The notes: a model not told the origin generated them from the sequence alone. A stretch of DNA of 64,000 nt from Emergomyces orientalis (GCA_002110485.1 MOWL01000026.1:558001-622000), one strand, 5' to 3'; positions 11,212 through 23,583 are shown, numbered from the stretch's first letter. Made by a program: numbers and translations.

Positions 11212-14200
11212 CTATTTATCTCCAGTCGCAGTTATATTCATTGCCCGCTTCCTTCGAAAAAAGCCAGAAATATTCCCTATAGTCCTCTCAACTGGCTCTG
11301 ACGCCCCTGCCACCAGGTTCTGTCGAATCCAGTTTGGCAGCTTGTTCTGTATCCGGGGGCTGCCATACCGTCTATCCATCATAACGATCGCAGCGTAATC
11401 ATCCTGGTGCCTGATTGCCCGACCAATACACTGATTCACAGTCCTCATGCAAGCATTCTCATAGAACTCCCTCCCCGCAGCTTTCGCCTTTAATCTCCGG
11501 CTCTCCTCTGACTCTCCCTGGGCCTTATGATTCTGACTTAACAACGACGCCACTGACGAAGACGACTCATATGCTTTATGTTCAACATGTTGGATTTTAG
11601 CTTGCCATACTGCGCTGCGGATGTTGGGGAATGGCAGTCCAACGACAATCACCCCTCTGCCCAATTTATCTGAGAAATTGATTCCTTCAGACAACTTCCC
11701 TCCCATAACTGACAAAAGCAGCGCGCCGCCGCCGGATCCAGCGTTAATCGCGCTGGAATAACCTTGGAGTAGTTCCTCGGTATTTGTATCTGTGTCTTGG
11801 GACTCGTGGAACACAGCTTTGGATCTTTGGATTGAATCGATGATGGTAGATCGGGTATTTGGGATGAGTTTCTTCCAAATTACCAGTACTTGGTTTAGGT
11901 AGTCGTAACTGGGGAAGAAAGCCACAACACCATCCGGGATAACACGGCACAATGCTGCAATGGTCCTGCCAAGGTTTATTATCTGTACGCGATCAATAAT
12001 TAGCAAAACTTGTTTCTGCCCGATGGTGTAGGGCCAAACTCCGAAGATAGTGTGTCCTATTCAACATACCATCCTCTCGTCGTTTCGTTTCCCGTAAGTA
12101 AAATCAAACTCGGTATTGAAAGCCCCCTTGCTCACCGGGATGGCTGTCAGGTTATCAGGCGGTATAACGTGGCCATAGGTAAATGTTCTGAGTTGATCCG
12201 CATCCAAATAAGGGAACAAATGATCTGCATAATCTTCCATCTACAAAAGAAAAGGGGTGTCAGGTCGGTACGTCCTATTCATCAAAGGGTAAAAGATTTA
12301 ACGTACAGGTGACATTGTCCCTCCTGCAAGAATCACAGCCCTTGCGTCCGCCACGATTTCCCGGAAGTGGTTGGTAGTATCCAATAACATATATTTCAAG
12401 AGGACATCATTCTGGCTAATTTCGTAAAACAGTTTCCCCTCTGAAGACGGGTTCATCAGTGAAAGTAGGAAACTTTGTACCTGGAATAGAACCGGGACTG
12501 AAAATCGAGTAACATTTCTATACGCAGCTTGTGACTCCATGGATGACTGCTCAATAAAGCCGTCAACCCTCCTCGCCAGCTTGCTCTCATGCAGATAACG
12601 TGATAGCTTATGCGGGTTTATTTGATCAACGCCCTTCCCCGTCATGATGTCAGATGGGAGCAGGACGCCCTCTGCAGGTTGCTTTCTTTCCAGAACAGTC
12701 TTCAGATAATCAGAAATGGAATTCACGAGCCGAATCACTTGAGTCACATACACCCTATTGCTCCCCTTTAAGCGGGTTTTATACTTCCGGGCGTACGTAG
12801 TGAGCTGGTAAATGGCCAATTGAAGTTCAGTTAGTGACACCGACACTGAATGTATATTGGAAATGGCATCTATGAGATTGTGCGCTTCATCGATGATTAC
12901 AACGTGGTTTTTGAGGGAGATGTTCAATGCCTCCCTTGCGGACCTTTGGAGAAGAAGGGGGTATGGTAATGTGACGATCTTTGAAATTTGTTAGTTGAGG
13001 GGAAAAAAGATATATGGTCTTTGGCGTAATAAACGTACTTCACTATATTTGATTATCGACCGAGAAGCATAGTACGGACAGATCCCAATTTTGGATCCTA
13101 TCATACCGATGTCCTCAATATCCCTCACCTTTGCCAGGGTATGATCACGGAACTCATTGACAAGCGTTTCATTCTCCTTGTTGGGTACGAATGGGCATTT
13201 ATGCTCCGCTGGTGTGTCAGGACGCTGGATCTCTAGACATCGTTCGTTTATCGCCGTGGAGTTACCAAGAGCCCGTACCTTCGGGTTGATGCAAAGTGTC
13301 TTTCTAGACCCGAGAGAGAGATGCTTCATGCTCTCTTCTAATACGTCAACCGTATGGCATGCATTATCTGTAGCTTTATTATCATCACCCGCTTCGGGAG
13401 GAACACTTGGAGGTAACTTTACTCGCCGCAACTCGTGGGCGAATTGAGTCAGTTGAGAATGTGTCCTCGAGCAGTAGAAGACTTGGATTTCATCATCCGG
13501 CTCGGGGTCGGCATGCGTATCGACAGGCGCTCCTTTCAGTTTTTCAAGTAAAGCTAGCGTGTCGGCGGAGAAAATTCCCTCACGTGTCGAAGCTCTATCT
13601 GCAGCGGCTCGTTCTTCATCGTCGCTGTAGTAGTCCTCCAGTTCGAATTGGCTTTCATCATCTTGCCCAGAGCGAGTGTTTTCTACGTTCAATCTCTATT
13701 TATGATCAGTAATTAGAATCACGCATTTCTGCAATCCGTTTGGTTATAACGTACCTTTCTTTTAGAGGGATGGTTCCCGTCCTCAAACTTCTTTCGCTGC
13801 CGTTCTTCCTGTGCGCGGACTTTCGCCAAACGGTCTTCTAATTGCTTTCTCTTTTCCCTAGCAGACCTTGTTTTCTCTCGCTGTAAATGTTCCAAAATCC
13901 ATTCCGGTTCACCGTCAGCTGATATCATTGAACATTAGCTTCAGGCCTTCAATATTTATTTATTTATTTTTTTTTTTTTTGGGGGGGGTGGGACTGACAA
14001 AGTGACTGGTCAATTGTATTGACGAACGCTGCACGTTTATGATCTCGAAGCCAGGTTAAAGAGCCACATATTAAGCTGAGTGATTTGCCCTGCAGTGAAG
14101 CACTATGTTAGATAAGGTGGACTACGGGTTGCAGGAAGATCTGCAGTTCTTGTAGCCTCTTTTCAATCATTCTTACTTGACCAACAACTGATTGAACGGG

Positions 14201-14500
14201 AAGAGGCAGGGTATTGAAAGAACGCATATCCAGCATTCTCAAACACTAAAAGAAAGTCGAGCCAACTGCGTCTTCATGTATGCTCATGGGGCTGGAAGGT
14301 GAGATAAACATACGGTACCTGAGATTTGTCAGACGAATTATTCAACCTCTCCATTCAATAAAAGAATACACCTTACCTGTGGGCGACTCGAAAATACCAA
14401 CCTTGCCTTCCTCGATGCAATCGTACAATGCTTGCATGAACTGACGTTGAATATCATAAGGAATAAAAGGGTGGTGGAAGTTTTTCTCCTCTGAGCTCAT
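11212..14500 (-). CDS. CHL1: CHL1/DDX11-type Fe-S DNA helicase
   Basis: ATP-dependent 5'-3' DNA helicase of the XPD/FANCJ/DDX11 family, which acts in the nucleus in sister chromatid cohesion. Eight exons on the minus strand: 14377-14500, 14314-14318, 13999-14089, 13755-13918, 13039-13695, 12307-12978, 12070-12240, 11212-11982, giving 884 aa (the yeast protein is 861). The Walker A loop SPTGTGKS spans exons 1-3 and needs a 5-nt microexon, GTACC. Four cysteines of the Fe-S cluster lie in exon 5 (in CINPK, CLEIQ, CPFVP and CPYYA). The DEAH box is in VVIIDEAHNL, and the C-terminal motifs are SEGINF and QCIGRAIRH. The third intron has an unusual GTCAGT donor. All other junctions keep phase and restore family motifs. 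The intact motifs argue for a working enzyme. Confidence 0.93.
13967..13988. repeat. T14-G8 homopolymer block in a CHL1 intron
   Basis: Fourteen T are followed directly by eight G on the plus strand, so the CHL1 pre-mRNA reads C8 then A14 shortly after the donor of its third intron. Such tracts change length easily and also cause sequencing error. It does not touch coding sequence. Confidence 0.9.
14314..14318 (-). other. CHL1: 5-nt microexon of CHL1
   Basis: On the minus strand the order is CTCAG, GTACC, GTATGT, that is acceptor, five bases, donor. Exon 1 ends in phase 1 after SPT plus one base, and exon 3 opens in phase 0 with GKS. The five bases supply exactly the missing two bases of Gly and a full Thr codon, completing TGTGKS. 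Skipping it would shift the frame and destroy the nucleotide-binding loop. Confidence 0.85.
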
Positions 14501-15451
14501 TTTGGCTGAGCTGTTCGCTGACGATCAAGACGTTCCGCTGATGGACTCATATGAATATTAGGCCTTTGACGTATCAAGGTCACAAAGTGATTTTGTATGA
14601 TCCTTATCTAAAACCTTCTTCATGCATTACATACCAATTAATTGTCTGTAGTTTGTCGGGATTGTCGCGCTCTGGTTCCAGCCGGCTAGGGAGGACTCGT
14701 GCCAAGACCTCGCCAGCATCCATTCATCCTTCCGAGTTTCGTTCCGCATAATCTGGACAATGAGCACCATCCAGGGATCCAACTTAAGGCGCTGAACACG
14801 CTTATCTTATTTACTCTCTTCACTTCTTCCTTAGATATTTTTATATTTGTGCTTTGTATATGCTCTCATGCTTTCTTGATACCCTCCCTTCTCAGCTCCT
14901 TGCCAACATTTAGGCCTTCCATGGTGGCATCACGAGTCTAACATATTTACTTTTATGCGACTCAGAGAATGGAGAAGAATCACTTCTCGAGCCTCATTCC
15001 ACTGGCATCTAGTGTCAATTTAAAACTTTCATGCCGTGCTTCTCCTTACGGCTTGGAGGTAGAAATCCAAGCTTAAGAGGCATAACTACTTGTGCCCTTC
15101 AGCCACTTAGCTGCGCCCATTATACAATGTTACATTACGGATCTGATGAGAAAATGATACGTAGCAATGATCAAGGGTGGGATGACGAATATATATATAT
15201 ACACCAAAGAAGCCCTTTGACGCCGGAACGGAGCGATTATGAGGGACTGAAATGGGGTGCCCAGTTCTACATTTACGTCGTTGACGCTTTCAACTCGACA
15301 GGTGGATCAGAACGAACATTCTTGCAGATGATACTAGCAAACGGCCCCTATACACAGCAGTAACAAGGGACCTGCACATGAGACGATTTTTTGTCAAAAT
15401 GAATTCTAAGAGAAGAAAATTGAATTCCCTCTCTACTACAGATGTTGGTGT

Positions 15452-15498
15452 CTCTATCTCTCTCTCTGTGTGTGTGTGTGTGTGTGTGTGTGCGTGCG
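15452..15498. repeat. Compound TC/TG microsatellite
   Basis: A short TC run passes directly into about thirteen TG units ending in TGCGTGCG. This is alternating purine-pyrimidine sequence, which can adopt left-handed DNA and tends to vary in length between strains. Confidence 0.9.
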
Positions 15499-17850
15499 TA
15501 TGTGGAGAGGATGCCAAAGGCAAGGCAGATAGACCCCCATCTCGAACAAAGCCCGATCCCTACCAGGCTACATTGTGGTTGATGTAGGCGCTGGTTCTTC
15601 CATAGTGGTTCTTAATATTGTGATAGATCCTTCAAAATCATGCCATATTCAAAGACACACCACAGGGAGATAGATGGATCTCCTTTTCCACACCTGCCTG
15701 CAGGTTTATCATAAACACTGTTCGATGCGCTAAGCAATGCCACTATCCTTCTGCTCTGGGAAGGGCATCAAGAATATCGATATTGCAGCTTTCGATGGTG
15801 ATCTGCATCGCGAATCGAAATACGGCCCAAGGTCCGAAAATGCTCATGCTCTGTTTGCTGCCTACATTCCATCAGGTTTGCTCGGCCAGGGAGATGTTTT
15901 GTGAGTGCAGCGCAACGCCGTCGCATTCCAACTTGTCTGTTTTGGTCTCCTAACAATGCTTGTCGGCATACCTCGACTTCGTAGTGACCACTCCATTCGC
16001 CCCTCCTTCTTCTGCATCTGCCTTAACTTCGGGTTCTGCAATAAAGTAAAAAGCGCATTTGTTGTTCCACCGCCGCCAGAACATGCATACTTACATGCTG
16101 CGGGGTAACTTGGCCAGTCAGCACTGTAATATCTGGTAGGATCTTGACATTCTCTTTTGCTTCCCGTATTATCTCGCCTATCTGATTGTTTTCGGAGGAA
16201 CAACATTTAAAATCGAGTACACCTGTGACTTAGGGGCAGAAATCTGTGTGTGGAATATCAAACTTCAAATATTGAAGACACCTACCCGAAGATGGAAATT
16301 CAGCGCGAAATAATGTAATTAGTGTTCGGTGCCATTTCGGTCAGAAAAAACCAACTGGACAGAATCGGGAAACAGACTGGTCCAACAGAGCCCTGTAGCT
16401 TACAGATAGCGGTCCTGCAAAGCGCAGTATCACTATTACTGATCTTATTTTTATCGATTTATCCCTGGAAGTTTTGAATCAGGGGGGAGGAACCACTTGC
16501 TACGATTCTGATAGCTTGTCCTTGGCCTGTTCCATGAGCCACTGTCATCATTCACGCAAGCAGTTTCGATTATTATCGAAAGGATATGTTTTAAAGTGGC
16601 GTCTTCCTGAAGAAGTTCCCTACGCTTTGACAAAAGGCGCAGCATAATGTAAAAATAACAATAATTCCAGCGGGCTACCTACCTAGGGAAGGAAAAGGAA
16701 GCTAGCGGCGGTCAAAACTAGTTGAAACAGAAAAAACAAAAATAGAATAGAATAAATCGTTACATCTCCAGTGCAACTAACTGACCAAATGCGTGGTGGC
16801 TGATGCCTCCCCTGTGGCTTCAAAGAAACCAGGGCATCGAATGATATTGACAATGAGATAACACCACGAAATAGTTTCGTCGTGATTGACGTTTCTAGCG
16901 TTCAGCGAATGATCCAGAAGCAACCGACCCAGCCAGAATAATACGAGAAGCAGAACAGAGTTCTGGAAAATTAATAGGAGCAGGTTAACAAGACCAGCCT
17001 CGGTGCGGGCCCCTCGCAGGCGCAAGGCCCCAGCCCGCAACAGCCCGGGTCGTGTCAACAGATAGCAATAGTTGCAGCTAGTCAATAATAATAATCATCA
17101 TCATCATAGTCCACCATAATGGGGTTCCCAATTGCCATTAGAACCCGCAAACCAGCGCTTTGGGTGTCTCACACGTAGCAGCTGGCTGGGAACAGGCCGT
17201 GATCCTAAAGCTGAAAGTGCCATGCCCAGATTGATGCGCCCTCGATTTTAAAGGGTGGTAGTAGTTACCTAGTGTATCTGTGTATATGCGCATATATGTT
17301 TCTCTTTTCCTTCTTCTTGTTGTTCTGGTTCTTGTCGTGTTGGCCGTTTCAATCCCTATCCCAAGTAAAATTATACCTATTAGTTATAGCGGGGTTGAGG
17401 TTCGGCTCCTGCCCTCTCCTCCGTGCTACGCCCGCAAACCAACATCAATTTCTCTCCATCTATAACTAACTACAACTTCCCCCCCCCCACTACCAGCACC
17501 AGCACCATCACCATTACCTCCTCTTCCTCCTCCTCCTCCTCCTCCCCCAGCTGTCGATTCTGCTCCACAAGGAACACAGCAAGCTTGATACAGACCATGC
17601 CCGCTACTCCATGACGGGTCCACTCCTTGCCAATACTAAAAATACTATAGGCTTTGCCGTCTCCAGCAGGGTTCTTGATTCACCATCGAATTAGCCGATC
17701 CCACGCGAACACAAGCACATCCTCTCCCTCCTGCGAAGGCATCCACAGGCTACGGTCGAGAGGATACCAGCCCCATGTTAATGGCCCAGCCCAGGAGTGG
17801 TTAGCATAACTTACTTGCTGGTGCAGCCAGACACTGTAACAACCAGTATA

Positions 17851-17869
17851 TTATTATTATTATTATTAA
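17851..17869. repeat. TTA trinucleotide tract in the SKT5 leader
   Basis: About six TTA units lie roughly 40 bp before the SKT5 start codon, most likely inside the 5' UTR. Confidence 0.8.
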
Positions 17870-17905
17870 ACCCATCCCTCGTCCCTCCGTCCCTCTTTTG
17901 ACACC

Positions 17906-20594
17906 ATGTCTGCCCACCAGCAGTATCCCAATCCTCATATGGGCGCCACTTTCTACCCAGGAAATATTGATGCTTTCCAAATGCCCGAAGTGATCTCTCC
18001 AGCACCTCAAAGGTAACATGACTTTCCTCAAAAATGAAAATAAAAATGGAAAACAAGAAAAAATTCACCCAGCAAAAGGATCCTCCAAAAAATTCTTTGA
18101 AAACCATACTTGCCAAAACCTAAAATGATTAAGCCCCCCCCTCCCTTTTTATACCCTCCCCCTCGACGTGTTTCCACTTTTCTTCCTCGTGTCGTACTGA
18201 CTAACTTGGCTGCTTTTCTTAGGGTGATGCCAGAAGTCCCTGAAAACATGCAAGATAATCTCGCCCATCTTGAACAGGAAACCTACGGGCCAAACCGCAT
18301 GGCCAGCCAACACGTCCAGTACGATTACCAATCACCACAACATCAGCAACAATACCCAAATCGAACGTCGTCGGTGCCAAATCAAAATTACCCACAGGAT
18401 GACCGGTCATACTCAGACCCTTATGGCCAGCAAGCCTATGGGCAACCTCCCCAGTCGTTCAGCGAGGCACCTAATTTCTCTCCCTTCCCGGTTCTACGAA
18501 ACCCCCCATCCAACGTCCCTCCAACTGATGATCAACGAGAAGCAAATTTGGAGAGTGGGCGTGTTGCAGTCCTGAGTTCAAATGATCCAGAAATGCAGCT
18601 TGCCTGGGCTCAGGACGCCCTTTCCTATGTCGAAGTTGCCATGCAAAACGAGGCCCGTATGGCCGTGTTCCAACCTCCTAGACCGCAAACACCGCAGATA
18701 GAGCGCCAATTGAAAACGGACGCCATCAATGTCGTCTCTTTCCTGGCTGAACAAAATCACCCAAGAGCGCTGTTTATCAAGGCAATGTGGCTGGAATTTG
18801 GCAAATTCGGTTTCCGCGTTGATAAAAAGGAGGCTTTTCTCTGCTATTCTCAAGCTAGTGAGAAAGGATACGCCAGGGCGGAATACCGCATGGGCATGCA
18901 ATTTGAGAATTCGGGCGAACCTCATAAAGCGATCAAGCATTATGAGCGGGGTGTCAGCCTTGGAGACTCTGCTTCTAACTATGTAAGGGTGAACCGTTTT
19001 ATGTGGTGGAGGGGTTTGCTATATGGAAGCTGCGGTATCTAACAACTTGTTACAGAGACTTGGAATGATGATCCTCTTGGGCCAACATGGACAGCGCCAG
19101 GACTACGCTGCAGGCCTAGAGCATATTCGATATGCTGCGCAGACGTGCGACGAAAATGCCCCTCAAGGAGCCTATGTAAGACTCGTATTTTCCTTCCGTT
19201 CGAAAACCCACCCACTAACGGATTTCTTTTTTTTCTGTTCCTTTAGGTGTACGGAATGTTATTGGCCCGTGAACTACCCCAGGTCGCTGTGCCGGACGAG
19301 TATCTTCCGTATGATTTGAATGCCGCTAGGATTAACATCGAGAAGGCGGCTTACCATGGGTTCGCAAAAGCTCAGGTAAAAATGGGAGCTGCCTACGAGC
19401 TCTGTCAGCTGGGTTGTGATTTTAACCCTGCTTTATCTCTGCATTACAATGCTCTTGCCGCACGGCAAGGCGAACCTGAGGCTGAAATGGCAATCAGTAA
19501 ATGGTTCCTATGCGGACATGAGGGACTTTTTGAGAAAAATGACGAGATGGCGTATACCTACGCAAAACGGGCTGCTCAGAGCGGACTGGGAACCGCAGAA
19601 TTCGCTCTCGGCTACTTCCACGAGATTGGAATATACGTTCCGGTAAGCATAAAGGAAGCGCGGGTGTGGTACGTAAAGGCCGCAGCCAGTGGTAACAAAG
19701 ATGCGAGCTCCCGGATCGAGAGTATCTCACGATCCAAAACTCTGTCGAGAAAGGACCACGAGCGTGTTGCCATCGCGCGTATCAAATCTCAGTATGCTTC
19801 TCATGGACGGGCTCAACGCTTTGCAGAACCCCACAGTGCGCAATCTTTTCAACAAGATACTTTAGAAATGCCAGACCCATCGCACATGACCATTTCCAGC
19901 AGGGACCCCATGAACCAGCGACCCATGTCAGCGGCACCGTACCCAGAACCGCCCAACCCCGGTTATGTCAACTCCCCCAGCCAGTACAGTCCTAACATGC
20001 GATCAACCTCCGCCTTTGGAATCAATCCGAATATCCGCCCTCATTCCGCCAATCCTGGCGGACCAATGCAAAACCGCGTTGCGTCCGCTGGTGGACCACC
20101 ACCGTCACAATCCCAAGGCTACGGACCGCAGCCCGGTACCCCGAAGTTGGACATCGGCTACTCCGCACCTCCAGACCCTTCCGGCGCTGACCGAAGAAGG
20201 CGCCTACAACGTCCTGACCACTCCAGTAACAATGGGTCCATGCAACCCATGGCCCCGGACCCTCGGGGAAATCGTTTGCAGTCGTCTTCGCACTCGCCTG
20301 CAGGCGGCCACTACCCACCTCGTGGTGAATCGAGGCCGCAGAAGGCTTCCGCCCCTGCCTCGTCAGCTGCCCGACCTGGTCAGAAGCCCGCTCAGTCAGC
20401 AGGCCAGCCCGCACAGAAGCCTGCGGGCGGCCTCCCTGGAAAAGGGCCTAAGACGTTCGAGGAAATGGGAGTGCCACAAGGCAAGGGCGATAGCGATTGC
20501 GTAAGTAGCACACTTATAGAAATTGCTTTTTCATCCGTTGTTCCCCGAATATGAAGACGTGACTAACGAATCTTTTTTGCAGATCGTGATGTGA
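17906..20594 (+). CDS. SKT5: Chitin synthase activator SKT5/CHS4, Sel1 repeats, CaaX box
   Basis: Activator of chitin synthase III at the plasma membrane and septum. Exons are 17906-18012, 18223-18982, 19056-19175, 19247-20500 and 20583-20594, giving 750 aa. The N-terminus (about 1-170) is Gln/Pro/Tyr-rich. Sel1-like TPR repeats run from about residue 190 to 500, for example YRMGMQFENSGE, KMGAAYELCQLG and FALGYFHEIGIYV. The C-terminal quarter is Pro/Gln/Ser-rich and disordered. The last exon carries only three codons and the stop, and completes the C-terminus as CIVM. That matches a CaaX prenylation box, and yeast Skt5/Chs4 is known to be farnesylated on a similar CVIM. Without the last splice the Cys would be followed by unrelated residues. 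The donor GTAAGT and acceptor TTTTGCAG are both good. Role and lipidation are inferred from the family. Confidence 0.93.
20583..20594 (+). other. SKT5: Tiny last coding exon completing the CaaX box
   Basis: Twelve coding bases, ATC GTG ATG TGA, follow a TTTTTTGCAG acceptor. They add IVM and the stop after the Cys that ends the previous exon, so the lipidation signal depends on this splice. Confidence 0.85.
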
Positions 20595-22277
20595 TACTCC
20601 CCCCTTCCCTCCCTCCTAACTTAGACTTGTTACCACGTTTACTTTTATTTATCTATTTGTTGTTTCCCCCTTTTCAGTTGTCTCTTCTACCCCTTTCCAA
20701 AGCCGGCACAGCGATATGGAGTTCTTTGGTTTCATATTCGTAAGTGCCGCGTATCAAACGCGCGAAATCTTTTTTTTCCCTTTCACCTACCCGGCAAATT
20801 TTTTTCTCCACAAAAACCTCCCTTGCACAAGGGCAATCGGGCCTATTTTTTTTTCCGGTTTCAAGCAAGGGGGCTACATATTCTACTCATTTTTTCAGAG
20901 CCTGCCTTGAAGGCCCCGCTCCCCGCTCCCTGGACCGTCGATCTCGTCAAAGCGATCGTAACTATTCGATCCATTTGAATCTCAAATATCCTTCTACTTC
21001 CCTGCTCAAATCTGCCCTTTTGGCACCATATTCCAGCTACCACCCGTTTCTTCCCAGTTTAAGCCCACTCGCCCTCTTAAAAAGAAAGTTGGCTTCCATT
21101 TCATTTTCTTTCCCTGGCAATCTCTTGTTAAACTATCCCGGTCTTGGTTCTACTATGGACAATTATCATTATGATTCAGCCTTTTTCTCTTTTATATATA
21201 TATATATCATTTCCTGTTGCCGTGCCACCTACCTCTCATTACGTGATTATTTGGGGAAGAACAAGAGCATTATTTTGCCATAAACAAACTTTTTATACCG
21301 AGATGCTCTACAGAAAAACGCATGCTACTTACACTTGACTGCTCTGGACTGTTGGATAAATGTTTTGGTTATCCGATTCGATGAATAGACCTGATTTTTC
21401 TTCCATTTCTTTTTTCTCTTTCACTTTTCCTAATATACAAAGCAAGCAATTTTCCTCTTTCGTTTCGTGTTGGGTGTATCCTTGCAGCTTCTCAAAATTA
21501 TTTCCCCAGAAAAATGCCTACTTAGGCATCTAGGTTATATACCTATCTCTATAAAACTCGATGGATTTCTTTTCTTTGCTTTTTCAATTGTTCTCACCTT
21601 CTCTTGCAAGCCTTTTCCAGTCTTTCCGGTCTCTTGGATATCCCAGAAGTGCCCATGCAAACTATAACTAACCGTGCCTCATCTGGAACGTCTTTCATTT
21701 TACTCCTTTCTCTTTCATTTATAATAATAATGTAATGAAGAAGCCAAACACACAAACATGAGATGTCTTTCTTTCGCGTGTATTCATTTCTACGTACCAC
21801 GTACCTATGTACATGTACTTCAGGTAATTCCCCCTTATTCTCCGTTTACCCATACCCATACTCATATTTTTACAGCAACATTAACAGCATGGAACACGTG
21901 ATCCACCCGCTCTTCATCTGCAATTCCTGAGTCTTTTCTGTCTCTCAGCTTCGATCTTGCATGTAACGTTTGTAGGGAGCCATCTAGCTGAACACGTTTT
22001 TAGCATCCTTTTTATTTCCTGGAGATCGAATCAGGTAACGTACGTCGATACAATTCCCCCCCTTTCCTTCCCGCGGCCGATTTAATATATCCCCTCTCTC
22101 GTGTCTCGCGTTTATGAGAAACGCGGTATAGATACTACTTAAATATAGATATATGTCCTGCACACTGCATGCCTGCCATACCCCCATGATGCTGACATCT
22201 CGCAGGAGGCGGATAGGTAGACAGACGGAACATATACACACAGACACTGCAATACCCATCTCCTCTCATCTCGAAGT
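20595..22277. other. Intergenic region, SKT5 to HOP2
   Basis: 1.7 kb of AT-rich, pyrimidine-rich sequence with only small frames. The longest is 179 codons at 20744-21283 (+), low complexity and without family features. It contains the SKT5 3' UTR and the HOP2 promoter. No RNA gene was recognised. Confidence 0.4.
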
Positions 22278-23583
22278 ATGGCACCACGCAAAGAAAAAGG
22301 TGATAGGGAGAACAAGGATAAGGGAGAGGATGGTGAGTTATGCTATAGTTACTGGCTTACCCCCTTTTCTTTCTTTTCCCCCCCTGATCTCCCTGAATAT
22401 GTACTCCAATAACTGGGGTGGCTTTCAGTAACTAACGATGCTCAATAGGAGCAGCGATGATTCTTGAATACCTTCGTGAGATCCTGCCCTGATGAGCACC
22501 AAGGGGAAATGGCGTAATTCCTCTTAACTAGCCTTTCTGTGCCATTCTGCTTTTTTGTAATTACAGTTGAAGCAGAAGCTAAAAATACACGGCGCTGGGG
22601 ATTATTATCGGATAGGCCAACAGAAGTAGGTATAAGTCCCCACCTCCTTCGTCCTTCCTATTGAACCTTTCCGCCTTAAGAAAGTAGAAGTAATGAAACG
22701 CACTGACATTGGATTGATTAGCCGACCGTATTCAGTGAGTGGGATATGTCCTTATGCTTACTGCCCACCGCTTTTTTTTTCTTTTCCTCATCGATGGGGA
22801 AGCACAATCATTTGTTACTTGGTCTTTTAACTCACTTTGAATAAAACCCCAAGGCGATCGATATTACTGCCAATTTGCATAACAAAGTGAGCAAAGGTAT
22901 CCTCTCTTCCTGTCTGAATATTATCTTATTTTGAATTAAGATGGGAGGGTTTGTATTTGTTAACTGAATAAATTATTTTTTTTCTTCTTTTTTTGAGAAT
23001 AGCATACACCGTCAAAGCGTTGAAGGAGATGCACGACCGGAAGGAGATCGAGGGGCGAGTTGCTGGTATGTAAAGCGCTCTATAGGATATGGCATATGAT
23101 GATAACATTGAATTCCCCCCCACCCCCAACCCAGGCAAACAAATCGTCTACCACGCCCTTCAAAACGCCCCCTCAGACTCCACCCCATCACAACTCGCCG
23201 CGCTCGACAGCGAACTAACCACCCTCCGCGCGCAAATCACCTCGACAAAGCAATATGAGAAATCCCTCCGCGCGGAACTCGCAGCGCTCAGCGCGCGTAT
23301 ACCTACGGACGAACTACGATTAATGGTCTGCAAACTGGAAAAGGAAAAAGAAGAAGTGTTAAGCCGTCTTGCGCCGTTGAGGGATGGGAGGGTTGCGACG
23401 AGAGTTGTTTCTGCGGAGGAGCAAGAGAGGGTTGATGGCGAGTGGAAGGTGTGGAAGGGGAGGGCCGTGGCGAGGAAAAGGATTTGTAGGGAGATGTGGG
23501 AGAGGTGTTCTGAGGTGCTGCCGGAAGGGGTTAAGAGGAAGGAGGAGTTGTGGGAGAGTTTAGGATTGGAGGGGAAGTTGTAG
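22278..23583 (+). CDS. HOP2: HOP2/TBPIP meiotic homologous-pairing protein
   Basis: Meiosis-specific partner of Mnd1 that promotes Dmc1/Rad51 strand invasion between homologues in the nucleus. Seven exons: 22278-22332, 22449-22475, 22617-22626, 22722-22734, 22854-22896, 23003-23065, 23135-23583, giving 219 aa, close to the human protein (217). The winged-helix domain (about 18-80) reads AAMILEYLRQQNRPYSA, then IDITANLHNKVSKAYTVKAL and KEMHDRKEIEGRVAG, and continues KQIVYHALQ. It is spread over seven exons, two of them only 10 and 13 nt. A leucine-zipper-like coiled coil follows (about 95-150), then a C-terminal helical part rich in Lys, Glu and Trp. Phases agree at all six junctions. The last exon shifts from GC-rich to G-rich third positions. 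Presence of HOP2 with intact motifs suggests the organism keeps meiosis. Confidence 0.92.
22617..22734 (+). other. HOP2: Two consecutive microexons of HOP2 (10 and 13 nt)
   Basis: Exon 3 is GCCAACAGAA (22617-22626), between ATAG and GTAGGT. Exon 4 is CCGACCGTATTCA (22722-22734), between TTAG and GTGAGT. Together with the previous 27-nt exon they encode RQQNRPYS, the most conserved stretch of the winged helix. Omitting both would delete 23 nt and shift the frame. Confidence 0.82.

Larger units (their letters stand above)
14501..17905. other. Long non-coding interval, CHL1 to SKT5
   Basis: The largest gene-free stretch here, 3.4 kb between divergent genes. Frames are short, the longest being about 114 codons at 15862-16206 (-), with no recognisable motif and no exon chain I could assemble. 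It holds a TC/TG microsatellite at 15452-15498 and a TTA repeat at about 17851-17869 just before the SKT5 start. It should contain the CHL1 promoter and a long SKT5 promoter or leader. An unrecognised non-coding RNA or fast-evolving gene cannot be ruled out. Confidence 0.4.
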
